From contig CAVOTI010000001.1 in assembly GCA_963699105.1 (NCBI GenBank), positions 62,001 through 126,000 on the forward strand: 64,000 bases of DNA. The letters run 5' to 3'. This DNA comes from Bog-756 sp963699105. GTDB taxonomy: Bacteria > Actinomycetota > Acidimicrobiia > Acidimicrobiales > RAAP-2. The position numbers were made by a program, and so were the translations under genes. The notes under the pieces were generated by a model, which saw nothing but the letters and a program-made list of their open reading frames with translations, did not search any database and was not told the origin of the DNA. This document shows, one piece after another, positions 17,802-25,899 of this stretch (positions are counted from its first letter, which is position 1; each line of letters starts with the position of its first letter).

Positions 17802-18578
17802 ATGCCCGTCCCCCTGAAGCTGAAGCGCCGGAGCGAGGACAAGCCCCGGCCCGACTCGATGACGCTGAGCGAGCATCTGACCGAGCTCCGGTCCCGGGTG
17901 CTGGTGTGCGCAGTGGCCTTCCTGGTGGCCGGCGTGGCCGCCTTCCTCCTCTACCCGTGGATCCTCTCGTTCCTCAAGCACCCTTACTGCGAGGTGGCGC
18001 CCAGCCACTGCGCCTTCTACATCACCGGTCCGCTGGACGGCCTGGCCCTGCGGGTCAAGATCGCCGCCTACGGCGGGTTGTTCCTCGCCTCACCGGTGCT
18101 GTTGTGGGAGGTGTGGCGGTTCATCACCCCCGGGCTCAACCCCAACGAGAAGCGCTACGCCATCCCCTTCATCGTGGCCTCCATCACCCTGTTCGCCCTG
18201 GGCGCCCTGGTGGCCTTCCTCACCTTCCCCCATGCCCTCAGGTGGCTCGACAGCATCGGCGGTCCGAACCTGCACGAGATCTACGACCCCATCAACTACA
18301 TCAGCCTCATCGTGTTGTTGATGGTGATCTTCGGCCTCATGTTCGAGTTTCCCGTGCTGTTGGTCTCGCTGGAGGTGGCCGGCGTCCTGTCGGCCAAACA
18401 GCTGTCCTCGTGGCGACGGTGGGCCATCGTGGGGATCGTGGTGGTGGCCGGGGTGATCACCCCGAGCTCCGACCCGTTCTCGATGCTGGCCCTGGCCATT
18501 CCCCTCTACATCTTCTACGAGTTGTCCATCGTCGTCGGGAGGATCATCCAGCGGTCGCGCCGGCCGATCGACTTGTGA
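17802..18578 (+). CDS. tatC: Sec-independent protein translocase TatC
   Basis: Multi-spanning receptor for twin-arginine signal peptides. It starts with a basic segment followed by the hallmark MTLSEHLTELRSRVLVCAV, where the Glu of HLTELR is required for signal binding. Six hydrophobic helices follow, with LWEVWRFITPGLNPNEKRYA, FEFPVLLVSLEVAGV and PSSDPFSMLALAIPLYIFYE. 258 residues, intact. The order tatA/B-tatC-helY directly downstream of the proteasome locus is a conserved actinobacterial arrangement. Confidence 0.95.
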   Translation: MPVPLKLKRRSEDKPRPDSMTLSEHLTELRSRVLVCAVAFLVAGVAAFLLYPWILSFLKHPYCEVAPSHCAFYITGPLDGLALRVKIAAYGGLFLASPVLLWEVWRFITPGLNPNEKRYAIPFIVASITLFALGALVAFLTFPHALRWLDSIGGPNLHEIYDPINYISLIVLLMVIFGLMFEFPVLLVSLEVAGVLSAKQLSSWRRWAIVGIVVVAGVITPSSDPFSMLALAIPLYIFYELSIVVGRIIQRSRRPIDL

Positions 18579-18603
18579 CCGGCTCCGCCGCCGCCCACTC
18601 CCG

Positions 18604-20649
18604 GTGACCCCCCTCGGCCCCGGAGACGTCGACGAAGACCTCCGGGGCCGCTTCCTGGCCGACATCGGGTTCCCCCTCGACGGATTCCAGCTCGAGGCCA
18701 TGGATGCCATCGAGCGGGGGGAGTCCGTCCTGGTGTCGGCTCCCACCGGCTCGGGCAAGACGTTGATCGCCGAGTACGCCGCCGCCCGGGCCCTGGCGGT
18801 CGGCGGCAAGACCTTCTACACCACGCCGATCAAGGCGCTGTCCAACCAGAAGTTCGCCGAGCTGTCCCAGCGGTACGGCGAGGGGCGGGTGGGGCTGTTG
18901 ACCGGTGACGTCTCCCACCAGGCGCACGCCCCCATCGTGGTCATGACCACCGAGGTCCTCCGCAACATGCTCTTCGCCCGGTCGTCGGTTCTCGACGGCC
19001 TGGAGGTGGTGGTGCTCGACGAGGTCCACTACCTCCAGGACCCCTACCGGGGGTCGGTGTGGGAGGAGGTGCTGGTGACCACGCCGGCCGGGGTGAGGTT
19101 CGTGAGCCTGTCGGCCACGGTCAGCAACGCCGCCGACTTCGGGGCCTGGCTCACGTCGGTCCGGGGCACCACCCGGGTCATCGTCGAGCGGCACCGCCCG
19201 GTCAAGCTGCACCATCACTTCGCGGTGTCCGAGCGGGGTCGTGACGGCCTGTCGGTCCTCCCCCTGCTGCGGGAGGGCAAGCCCAATCCCGACGGCGTGG
19301 CCCTCGACGACCGGCGGCGTCGCAACCCGCGCCACCGGTACCGGGCACCGAGGCGCACCGAGGTGGTCGAGTACCTGGACTCGGCGGGGATGCTGCCCGC
19401 CATCACCTTCATCTTCTCCAGGGCGGCGTGCGACGATGCCACCCGCCACTGCCTCCAGGACGGGATCCGGCTGACCTCCCCGGAGGAACGGGCCAGGATA
19501 CGGACGCTGGTCGAGGCCTCGGTGGAGCGCCTGGGCGACGACGACCTGCGGACCCTGGGGTACGGACCGTGGTCGGCGGCCCTCGAGGCCGGGATCGCCC
19601 CCCACCATGCCGGGTTGGTACCGGCGTTCCGCCAGGCCGTCGAGCAGTGCTTCTCCGAGGGCCTGCTGAAGGTGGTGTTCGCCACCGAGACGCTGGCCCT
19701 CGGGATCAACATGCCGGCCCGGACGGTGGTGGTCGAGCGGTTCGCCAAGTTCCGGGGCTCCGACACGTCGGCCCTCACGTCGGGGGAGTACCAGCAGCTG
19801 ACCGGGCGGGCCGGGCGGCGGGGCATCGACACCGTGGGCCACGCCTTCGTCCTGTGGTCGGTGGCCACGCCCTTCCTCCAGGTGGCCCGCACGGCCCTGG
19901 CCCCTCCGCCGGACCTGGTGTCCTCGTTCCACCCGACCTACAACCTGGCCGTCAACCTGGTCCGCCGGTGGTCGAGGGAGGAGGCGCACGGGCTCCTGGC
20001 CGCCTCCTACGGCCAGTGGCAGGCTCCGGAGGGATCGGTGTCGCTGTCGGCCCAGCTCGACCGCCGGCTGGCCATCCTGGAACGGCGGGGCTTCATCGAC
20101 GGGTGGAAGATGACCCCGGCCGGGGCCATGTTGGCCTCGATCTACCACGAGTCCGACCTGCTGGTGGCCGAGGCCCTCCGCACCGGGCTGTTCGACGGGC
20201 TGGACCCCGTCGCCCTGGCCGGGGTGGTCTCGGCCTTCACCTTCGAGGCCCGGCGAGCCGGCGACGACGAGCAGCCGCCCCGGCAGGCCCTGGTCACCGA
20301 GCGCCTGGCCGGCCTGGACGCCCTGGCCGGTGCGGTGCGGACCGACGAGCGCCGGGTGGGCCTGCGTCGCACCCGGCGGCCCGATCCGGGTCTGGCCCGG
20401 GCCGTGATCAGCTGGGCCGGCGGGGCGACCCTGGACACGGTGCTCCGGCAGACGGACGTGGCCCCGGGGGACTTCGTGCGCAACGTCCGCCAGCTGATCG
20501 ACCTGATACGCCAGCTGGCCCCGGCCGCCCCCGACCCCGACACCGCCCGGGCGGCCGAGCTGGCCGTGGCACTGCTCAGACGGGGCGTGGTGGGGGCCGA
20601 CGACCCGGCGTCGGTGGGGTCCGCGCCTGACCCGCCACTGCCGTCGTAG
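18604..20649 (+). CDS. helY: Ski2-like DEVH-box RNA helicase, HelY type
   Basis: A superfamily 2 helicase, probably acting on structured RNA. Motifs in order: Q-like FQLEAMDAIERGESVLV, motif I APTGSGKTLIAEYA, Ia TPIKALSNQKF, II VVLDEVHYLQD, III LSATVSNA, IV TFIFSRAACD, V FATETLALGINMPARTVV, VI QLTGRAGRRGIDTVGHA. A winged-helix and C-terminal helical domain follow. At 681 residues it is much shorter than mycobacterial HelY (about 900), apparently lacking the arch insertion. The frame is intact. GTG at 18,604 lies 25 nt after tatC. Confidence 0.9.
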   Translation: MTPLGPGDVDEDLRGRFLADIGFPLDGFQLEAMDAIERGESVLVSAPTGSGKTLIAEYAAARALAVGGKTFYTTPIKALSNQKFAELSQRYGEGRVGLLTGDVSHQAHAPIVVMTTEVLRNMLFARSSVLDGLEVVVLDEVHYLQDPYRGSVWEEVLVTTPAGVRFVSLSATVSNAADFGAWLTSVRGTTRVIVERHRPVKLHHHFAVSERGRDGLSVLPLLREGKPNPDGVALDDRRRRNPRHRYRAPRRTEVVEYLDSAGMLPAITFIFSRAACDDATRHCLQDGIRLTSPEERARIRTLVEASVERLGDDDLRTLGYGPWSAALEAGIAPHHAGLVPAFRQAVEQCFSEGLLKVVFATETLALGINMPARTVVVERFAKFRGSDTSALTSGEYQQLTGRAGRRGIDTVGHAFVLWSVATPFLQVARTALAPPPDLVSSFHPTYNLAVNLVRRWSREEAHGLLAASYGQWQAPEGSVSLSAQLDRRLAILERRGFIDGWKMTPAGAMLASIYHESDLLVAEALRTGLFDGLDPVALAGVVSAFTFEARRAGDDEQPPRQALVTERLAGLDALAGAVRTDERRVGLRRTRRPDPGLARAVISWAGGATLDTVLRQTDVAPGDFVRNVRQLIDLIRQLAPAAPDPDTARAAELAVALLRRGVVGADDPASVGSAPDPPLPS

Positions 20650-20652
20650 TGT
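20647..20652 (+). promoter_or_regulatory. Leaderless-type -10 box for the ThyX-like gene
   Basis: TAGTGT overlaps the helY stop and lies 9 nt before the ATG at 20,662, with no Shine-Dalgarno sequence. The downstream gene can therefore be transcribed separately from helY. Confidence 0.4.
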
Positions 20653-20661
20653 GATCCGGGC

Positions 20662-22332
20662 ATGTTCCCCTATGCCGAGGAGACGTTCACCGCTGAGGAG
20701 GAGGACATCCTCCGCCGCTACGTCACCAACCTGGATCAGCCTGTCTTCGCCCTGGTCAACCTGCCCGAAGTCGTCAAAGGGGCGCTGTTCGCTCGGTACT
20801 CCCGTTCCCACAAGAGCCTGCGCCGCCTGTTCCTCGACGAGTTCGTGGGCGAGCTCGACATCACCGGCGACGCCAGCGTCGACGCCACCGTCGGGCTGAG
20901 GCGGGCCGAGGAGCTCTACGAGAAGGTCTTCTTCGAGTACGGGGACGATTCGGTGGCCCAGCTGGGCGGGGTCCACCTGGCCTGCGAGCAGGCCTCCAAC
21001 CTGTTGACCAAGGTGCTCGAGTGGGGCCGGCTGATGGCCTACCTCGAGCAGTCGACCCGGTACATCGCCTACAACCGCCGCCTGACCACCGGCCACTACC
21101 GCTACTACCGCGATCCGGCCATCCTCGACTCGGTCCTCGGTGCCCGGTACGTCGGGGACATGGACCGGATGTTCGACACCTACGGTGAGCTCCTCGACGA
21201 GGCCCAGACCTGGCTGTCGGCCCGGCACCCCCGCCAGGCCGGCGACTCGGACTTCGTCCACCGCCAGGCGGTGAAGGCCAAGGCGTTGGACGCCCTGCGC
21301 GGCCTGCTGCCGGCGGCGTCCCTGTCCAATGTGGGGATCTACGGTTCGGGCCAGTCCTACGAGATGCTGCTGCTGCGCATGCGGTCCCACCCGCTGCCCG
21401 AGGCCCGGCTGTACGCCGACATGATGCTGGAGGAGCTGCGCAAGGTCATCCCCTCGTTCCTCCAGCGGGTCGACCGCCCGGAACGGGGCGGTGCGTGGTC
21501 GGAGTACCTGGAGCGGACCCAGCGCCAGACGGGGGAATTGGTGGAAGAGCTGTTCCCCGATCTGCTGGCCCCGCCCGGGGCGGTGGCCGCCCATCCCTCC
21601 TCCGGCCCGTCGGGGGAGCCGACGGTCACCCTGGTCGACTTCGACCCCGACGGTGAGGACAAGGTTCTGGCCGCCATCTGCGCGCCGCTGACCGACCGCC
21701 CCGAGGAGCAGGTGCTGGCCCGGGTGCGGTTGCTGGGCGCCGAGGAGAAGCGGTCGCTGTTCGCCGCCTACGTCGGCCAGCGGGAGAACCGGCGCCACCG
21801 GCCCGGCCGGGCCTTCGAGCGGACCGGCTACCGGTTCGACGTGGTCACCGACTACGGCGCCTTCCGCGACCTGCAACGGCACCGCATGCTCACCATCGTC
21901 TGGCAGCCCCTCGGCACCAGGCTGGGCTACGACGTGCCCGAGGTGGTCGAGGAAGCCGGGCTGGCCGGCCGCTACGTGACGTCGATGGAACGGTCCCGCG
22001 AGCTGGCCGAGACCATCGCCCCGCTGTTCCCGGTCGAGTCCACCTACGCGGTGGCCCTGGCCTACCGCATCCGTTACTCGATGCAGATGAACGCCCGGGA
22101 GGCCATGCACCTCCTCGAGTTGCGTTCGGGACCGCAGGGCCATCCGGGCTACCGGTGGGTGGCCCAGGAGATGCACCGCCTCATCGCCGAACAGGCCGGG
22201 CACCACCTGGTGGCCGAAGCCATGTCCCACGTCCACTACGGCTCGGAGGACCTCGAGCGGCTGGAGTCCGAGCGCCGGGCCGAGGATCGGAGAAATTCGT
22301 TGTCAGGGGCCGGAAATCCCCTAATACCCTGA
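20662..22332 (+). CDS. Two-domain ThyX-like protein
   Basis: A 556-residue protein that looks like two ThyX (flavin-dependent thymidylate synthase) folds in tandem. Canonical ThyX is about 220-250 residues and carries one contiguous R-H-R-x7-S-x-R-Y motif. Here the first half keeps YLEQSTRYIAYN (about residues 127-138), resembling the second part of that motif, and the second half keeps LQRHRMLTIVWQPLGTRLGY (about 404-423), with the Arg-His-Arg but not the following Ser-x-Asn-Glu. It could be a divergent thymidylate synthase with a composite site or an enzyme of other function. The frame is intact. Distant homologues are annotated as ThyX in several phyla. Confidence 0.75.
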   Translation: MFPYAEETFTAEEEDILRRYVTNLDQPVFALVNLPEVVKGALFARYSRSHKSLRRLFLDEFVGELDITGDASVDATVGLRRAEELYEKVFFEYGDDSVAQLGGVHLACEQASNLLTKVLEWGRLMAYLEQSTRYIAYNRRLTTGHYRYYRDPAILDSVLGARYVGDMDRMFDTYGELLDEAQTWLSARHPRQAGDSDFVHRQAVKAKALDALRGLLPAASLSNVGIYGSGQSYEMLLLRMRSHPLPEARLYADMMLEELRKVIPSFLQRVDRPERGGAWSEYLERTQRQTGELVEELFPDLLAPPGAVAAHPSSGPSGEPTVTLVDFDPDGEDKVLAAICAPLTDRPEEQVLARVRLLGAEEKRSLFAAYVGQRENRRHRPGRAFERTGYRFDVVTDYGAFRDLQRHRMLTIVWQPLGTRLGYDVPEVVEEAGLAGRYVTSMERSRELAETIAPLFPVESTYAVALAYRIRYSMQMNAREAMHLLELRSGPQGHPGYRWVAQEMHRLIAEQAGHHLVAEAMSHVHYGSEDLERLESERRAEDRRNSLSGAGNPLIP

Positions 22333-22828
22333 CCTGGGAGGTTGCGGAAACTCCCTGGTGGGATGGGCGGTAGATCATTTGACGAGCCACGGTGTGCCTG
22401 GCCTATCGTTCGCCCAGTCCCACTCGCCCCGACAGCGCTCGGAGTGACCTCGGTCCTTCGGTGCGGCTCGAGGGGGGGATGCTGTGAGAGGCGGAGGGAG
22501 ACCCAGGGGATCGAGTAGAAAACATCTCCCCGAGACCGTCGGTGCGAACCGCAGGTAACGGGGGGGTGGTGCCAAAGACCCCTGGGTCCGACCGCCTGGC
22601 GGCCGGGAGGCCCGAGACATCCGACCGGCACCGGGGCAACGAACAGATGGCGCCGGCCCCGGCGACGGGAACAACCATCCCCCGAGGGCGGTTGGCACAC
22701 ACACAGACCAGGGAAGCGAACCGGGCCCCACGACCTGAGCCCACCGTGACAGGACAGGTGGCGTGACGCGAACGACTGGTGCTCCGGAGCGTCTATGCTC
22801 CCGCCCAACTCACCACTGAAAGACCGAG
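22333..22828 (+). other. About 500-nt intergenic leader with long-range pairing
   Basis: No gene is convincing here on either strand. It contains GACCCAGGGG at 22,499-22,508 and its exact complement CCCCTGGGTC at 22,579-22,588. The first arm is preceded by GGAGGGA and the second by GGTGCCAAA. A second short hairpin CCGCC/GGCGG follows. TATGCT at 22,794-22,799 is a possible -10 for the DUF4193 gene, 29 nt upstream of its ATG. The region may encode a structured RNA or 5' leader, but no known family was matched with confidence. Confidence 0.45.
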
Positions 22829-23311
22829 ATGGCACAAGAACTGGACGAAGTCGAAGGACCTGAGGAGCTGATCGAGGGCGATCTCGACGCGCTGGCGGAC
22901 GACGACGACGACGATCTGATCGGCGAGGACGCCCTGGCCCTGCCGGACGACGACGACGCTGACGTCGTGGTCGACGAAGAGGAGGAAGAAGAAGTCCTCG
23001 TCCCCGATGTGGCGGCCAAGGTCACCACCAAACCGGCCGCCGCCGGCGAGGAGTCGGACGACGACGAAGAAGAGGAACCCGACGACGAGGATGTCGAGGC
23101 CAGTCTCGACACCATCCTGAAGGAGCGTCTGGTCGTCGAAGAGGTCGAGGACGACGAGGAGACTCCCGAACCCGAAGATCGATCGGGTGACGGCGTCGAA
23201 CGGGTACTGCCCAAGCAGCCGGGCGAGTTCGTGTGCCGGTCCTGTTTTCTGGTCAAGCATCCGAACCAGTTGGCCGACCGGAAGAAGATGCTCTGCCGCG
23301 ACTGTGTCTGA
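22829..23311 (+). CDS. DUF4193 protein: acidic N terminus, C-terminal zinc ribbon
   Basis: 160 residues. The first 130 or so are extremely acidic, with runs of Asp and Glu (DDDDDD, EEEEEE). The C terminus has FVCRSCFLVKHPNQLADRKK followed by MLCRDCV, a C-x2-C ... C-x2-C zinc ribbon that is the DUF4193 signature known from Actinobacteria (for example Rv2699c of M. tuberculosis). Function is unknown; the acidic arm suggests interaction with basic protein or competition for nucleic-acid surfaces. It is longer than the usual 100 or so residues because of the acidic region. RBS is weak (GAAAGA). Confidence 0.85.
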   Translation: MAQELDEVEGPEELIEGDLDALADDDDDDLIGEDALALPDDDDADVVVDEEEEEEVLVPDVAAKVTTKPAAAGEESDDDEEEEPDDEDVEASLDTILKERLVVEEVEDDEETPEPEDRSGDGVERVLPKQPGEFVCRSCFLVKHPNQLADRKKMLCRDCV

Positions 23312-23324
23312 CAGGGAGCCGACT

Positions 23325-23870
23325 ATGGGTCAACAGCACGACCAGGGGAACGAGGATCCGCCGCTCAACGAACGGTTGCTGGATCTCTTCGTCTTCGTGC
23401 CGGCGGGCATCGCCGTCTCGGTGGTGGAGGAGATCCCCCGGTTGGCCGAGCGGGGCCGGCAGCACTTCGGTGTGCGGGTGTCGTCGGCCCGGTCGATAGG
23501 ACAGTTCGCGGTGAGGGCCGGTCAGGCCGAGCTCCGTCGTCGTTCCGGCTCACTGCTGCACCGCGTGGGCAATCAGCCGGCTCCGTCTCCCGCCGGACCG
23601 GTACGGGGTAACGGGCCGGGAGCCAACGGTGCCCGGGGGTCGGGGATCCGTCCGGTCCGGGCTGTGCCCCCGACGACCAATGGGCACGTGCCGGCGGTGT
23701 CCACCCTGTCCATCCCCGGGTTCGACACGCTGTCGGCCTCCCAGGTGGTGCAGCGTCTGGACGGACTCGACCGGGCCGAGCTGGTGTCGGTCCGGGCCTA
23801 TGAGGCGTCGACCCGGGGACGGCGCACCATCCTGAGCCGGGTCGACCAGCTGCTCGACGAGCGCTCCTAG
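23325..23870 (+). CDS. Hypothetical protein with C-terminal helical motif
   Basis: 181 residues, starting 13 nt after the DUF4193 stop behind the RBS AGGGAG. The N-terminal half (LFVFVPAGIAVSVVEEIPRL ... HFGVRVSSARSIGQFAVRAG) resembles a membrane-peripheral helical segment. The middle is Pro/Gly-rich. The end reads LSASQVVQRLDGLDRAELVS followed by VRAYEASTRGRRTILSRVDQL, a short helix pair that recurs at the C termini of small actinobacterial proteins. No enzyme motif is visible. The pairing with DUF4193 suggests a two-gene operon. Confidence 0.65.
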   Translation: MGQQHDQGNEDPPLNERLLDLFVFVPAGIAVSVVEEIPRLAERGRQHFGVRVSSARSIGQFAVRAGQAELRRRSGSLLHRVGNQPAPSPAGPVRGNGPGANGARGSGIRPVRAVPPTTNGHVPAVSTLSIPGFDTLSASQVVQRLDGLDRAELVSVRAYEASTRGRRTILSRVDQLLDERS

Positions 23871-23912
23871 CCCTCGGGCTCCGGGACGGGCCGAGCGGGG
23901 AGGCGGGCACCC

Positions 23913-24386
23913 ATGGAGGCGGTACGTGAGGCGGTCCCCGCTGACGGGCCCCGGGTCGGCGAGCTGGTGGCCGAGCTGGTGGCGGCCATCGCCCCCCAGC
24001 GGGGTGGATCCCTCCTGGTCGATCCGGAACGGGCGTGGAGCGGTGGCGCCCTGGCCGGGGCGGTCGGCCGGTTGGTCGACGACGACCGGTATCTGGTGGC
24101 GGTGGGAACCCTCGACGGGGTGGTGACCGGGGTGGCTGTCTGCCACCACGACGACCGGGGCGGCCACGGTCGGCTGGGGACCCTGGATGCCTGCTACGTG
24201 GATCCCGGGGCCCGGGGCCAGGGCCTGGGCCGGCTGTTGTTGGATGCCGTCACGGCCTGGTGCGCGGCCCACGGTTGCCAGGGGATCGACGGGGTGGCCC
24301 TGCCCGGCGACCGGGCCGGCAAGAACTTCTACGAGGGAGCAGGGTTCAAGGCCCGGTTGCTCACCATGCACCGCCGACTGGAATGA
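23913..24386 (+). CDS. GNAT-family N-acetyltransferase
   Basis: 157 residues of the Gcn5-related fold. The acetyl-CoA binding motif A is LDACYVDPGARGQGLGRLLL (R/Q-x-x-G-x-G/A form ARGQGLGR), preceded by the beta-4 strand and followed by DAVTAWCAAHGCQGIDGVAL and the motif B end KNFYEGAGFKARLLTMHRRL. The frame is intact. ATG at 23,913 is in frame after a GC-rich stretch with GGGGAGG as RBS. The acceptor substrate cannot be inferred. Confidence 0.88.
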   Translation: MEAVREAVPADGPRVGELVAELVAAIAPQRGGSLLVDPERAWSGGALAGAVGRLVDDDRYLVAVGTLDGVVTGVAVCHHDDRGGHGRLGTLDACYVDPGARGQGLGRLLLDAVTAWCAAHGCQGIDGVALPGDRAGKNFYEGAGFKARLLTMHRRLE

Positions 24387-24414
24387 GGGCGAAGGACCCG
24401 AGCGGGTCCGGCGG

Positions 24415-25705
24415 TCAGGAGGGCCGGCGACCGGGCGAGCTGCGGGCCGGCACCGGGCGGCGGGGACCGGGTGGTGGGGGAATGGGGATGCCCATCAGCC
24501 GGGCCAGTTGGGGCACGTAGCCGCTGGCCTTGCGGGCCGCGGCCAGCAGGTTCTCGTCGGCGTCGGTGGGGAGACCGGCCGGCTTCACCGTCCGGCGCAC
24601 CGGGGACTCGACCACCGCGTCGAGCAGAGCCAGCCACTGGTCGGGCGGGGTGTCGGCCGACATGGCCTGGCCCGCCCCCTCGGCCAGTCGGACGGCCAGC
24701 TCGGCCGAGAGCCTGGCCGCCGGTTCCGGGGGCTTGATCGAGGTGCGGACGGCGTCCACCACCCGTCCTTCGGCCAGGGCGGTGTTGATCCGTTCGACCC
24801 AGCGCTCCCGCAGGGCGGTGACCCGCTGGTCGAGCGACGTCCGCAGGGCGGATGCCATCTCCGACCCCTCGTCGTCGAGGGTCACGGTGGAGGCCGAGGC
24901 CACGATGGAGCGGAGCTCCCGCAGGGGCACGTCCTTGCCGGCGGCCCGGGCCACCGAGGCCCGGTCCTTCCACGTGGCCAGGTTGAGAGCCGGGAGCAGT
25001 TGCTCGGCCATGGCCAGCAGCGGGCCGGGAGTCACCTCGGGACGCTGTTCGGCCCGGGCCCGTGTGTTCTGTTCTTCGATGGCCTGGCGCACCGACGGGA
25101 TCCCGCCGCGCAGCAACTGCTCGGCCACCGGCAGCTGCTCGGCCTTCAGCTCGGCCAGGGCGGCGTTCCGGTAGGTGGACGAGGTGGCCAGCCGGCGCGG
25201 GTTCTCCCGCCCACCGGGCCGGGCCGCCCCGGCGCGCTTACGGGTCGAATCGCCTCGACTCGAATCGCCTCGGGCGGGAGCGCCTCGGGCCGGAGAGGCA
25301 CCGTCGCCGCGTCCCCCGGCCCGGCTGTCCGAGCGTGGCCGCCGCTCGCCCGGCCGCCGGCCGTCGTCGCCGGCCCCGTCGGAGCGGTCGTCTCGGCGAC
25401 GCTTGGACTTGCCGGCGAACACCACGTTCACGTCCGGGCCCCGCTGGGGCTTCCCCAGCAGTTCGATCCGCTCGGCCGAGCGGACATCGGCCCGGGCCTT
25501 GGTCTTGGGGGGAAGCAGGGCGGTGACCGTGGTCCCGTCCAAGGTGGTCTCCACTTCGGCCCGGAGCACCGTCCCCACCCCGGATCCTTCGGGGACGAGG
25601 GAGGCGTCGACCGATCCGCGCGGGCTGGCGGGCGCCGGCGGCGCGCCAGGTCCAGGTGGAGTCCCCGGTCTTGCTGGTCAGTTCGACCTCGATGCGATGG
25701 GCCAT
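24415..25705 (-). CDS. Conserved actinobacterial protein of unknown function
   Basis: About 430 residues. The N terminus reads MAHRIEVELTSKTGDSTWTW, and after an indel near 25,630 continues with GTVLRAEVETTLDGTTVTAL and LPPKTKARADVRSAERIELL, a small beta domain. A basic, Arg/Gly/Ser-rich linker follows (residues about 80-145, with repeated RGDSSRGDSTR). The remainder is helical, with EQLLRGGIPSVRQAIEEQN and TDADENLLAAARKASGYVPQ, and the end is Pro/Arg-rich. The linker would suit nucleic-acid binding, which is only an inference. I do not recognise a named family. It is convergent with the GNAT gene. Confidence 0.7.
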
Positions 25706-25814
25706 ACCGGGCGACAGGCTACTGCCGTGGCCGACCGGCGCGGGAAAAACCGGTTCCGGCCTGCCGGTCGGACGACTTTCGGGCCCTCCCGCTTCCGATC
25801 ACCGCGCCACCGTT

Positions 25815-25820
25815 TACGAT
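25815..25820 (+). promoter_or_regulatory. Leaderless -10 box for a short upstream ORF
   Basis: TACGAT lies 7 nt before the ATG at 25,828, the spacing seen at dop, pafA and other leaderless starts here. Confidence 0.5.
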
Positions 25821-25827
25821 CTGGGCA

Positions 25828-25899
25828 ATGACCTGGAGAGCCCGAGACGTCACCGGAGAACGCCCGACCACCGGGGGAGTGGGGGAGGGGACCAGGTGA
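25828..25899 (+). CDS. 23-residue leaderless upstream ORF coupled to the nitroreductase gene
   Basis: The ATG stands 7 nt behind a TANNNT box and opens a frame coding for MTWRARDVTGERPTT and eight more residues. Its stop TGA (25,897-25,899) overlaps the GTG start of the nitroreductase gene (25,896) in the arrangement GTGA. This geometry suggests translational coupling: ribosomes loading on the leaderless mRNA reach the GTG by terminating there. The peptide has no known homology. Alternatively an undetected indel could fuse it to the downstream protein as its true N terminus. Confidence 0.45.
   Translation: MTWRARDVTGERPTTGGVGEGTR

Noticed and set aside
18544..22236. Minus-strand open frame of 1230 codons
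   Set aside because: It is the antisense shadow of the helicase and ThyX-like genes; its translation is low-complexity Gly/Arg/His/Gln-rich and resembles no protein.
22333..22828. RNase P RNA, tmRNA, SRP RNA or SAM riboswitch in the thyX-DUF4193 gap
   Set aside because: The RNase P GAGGAAAGTCCGG core, the tmRNA ends and the SRP GGAAGCAGC loop are absent on both strands. The SAM-I-like GGAGGGA and GGTGCCAA pieces lack the GGCAACC core.
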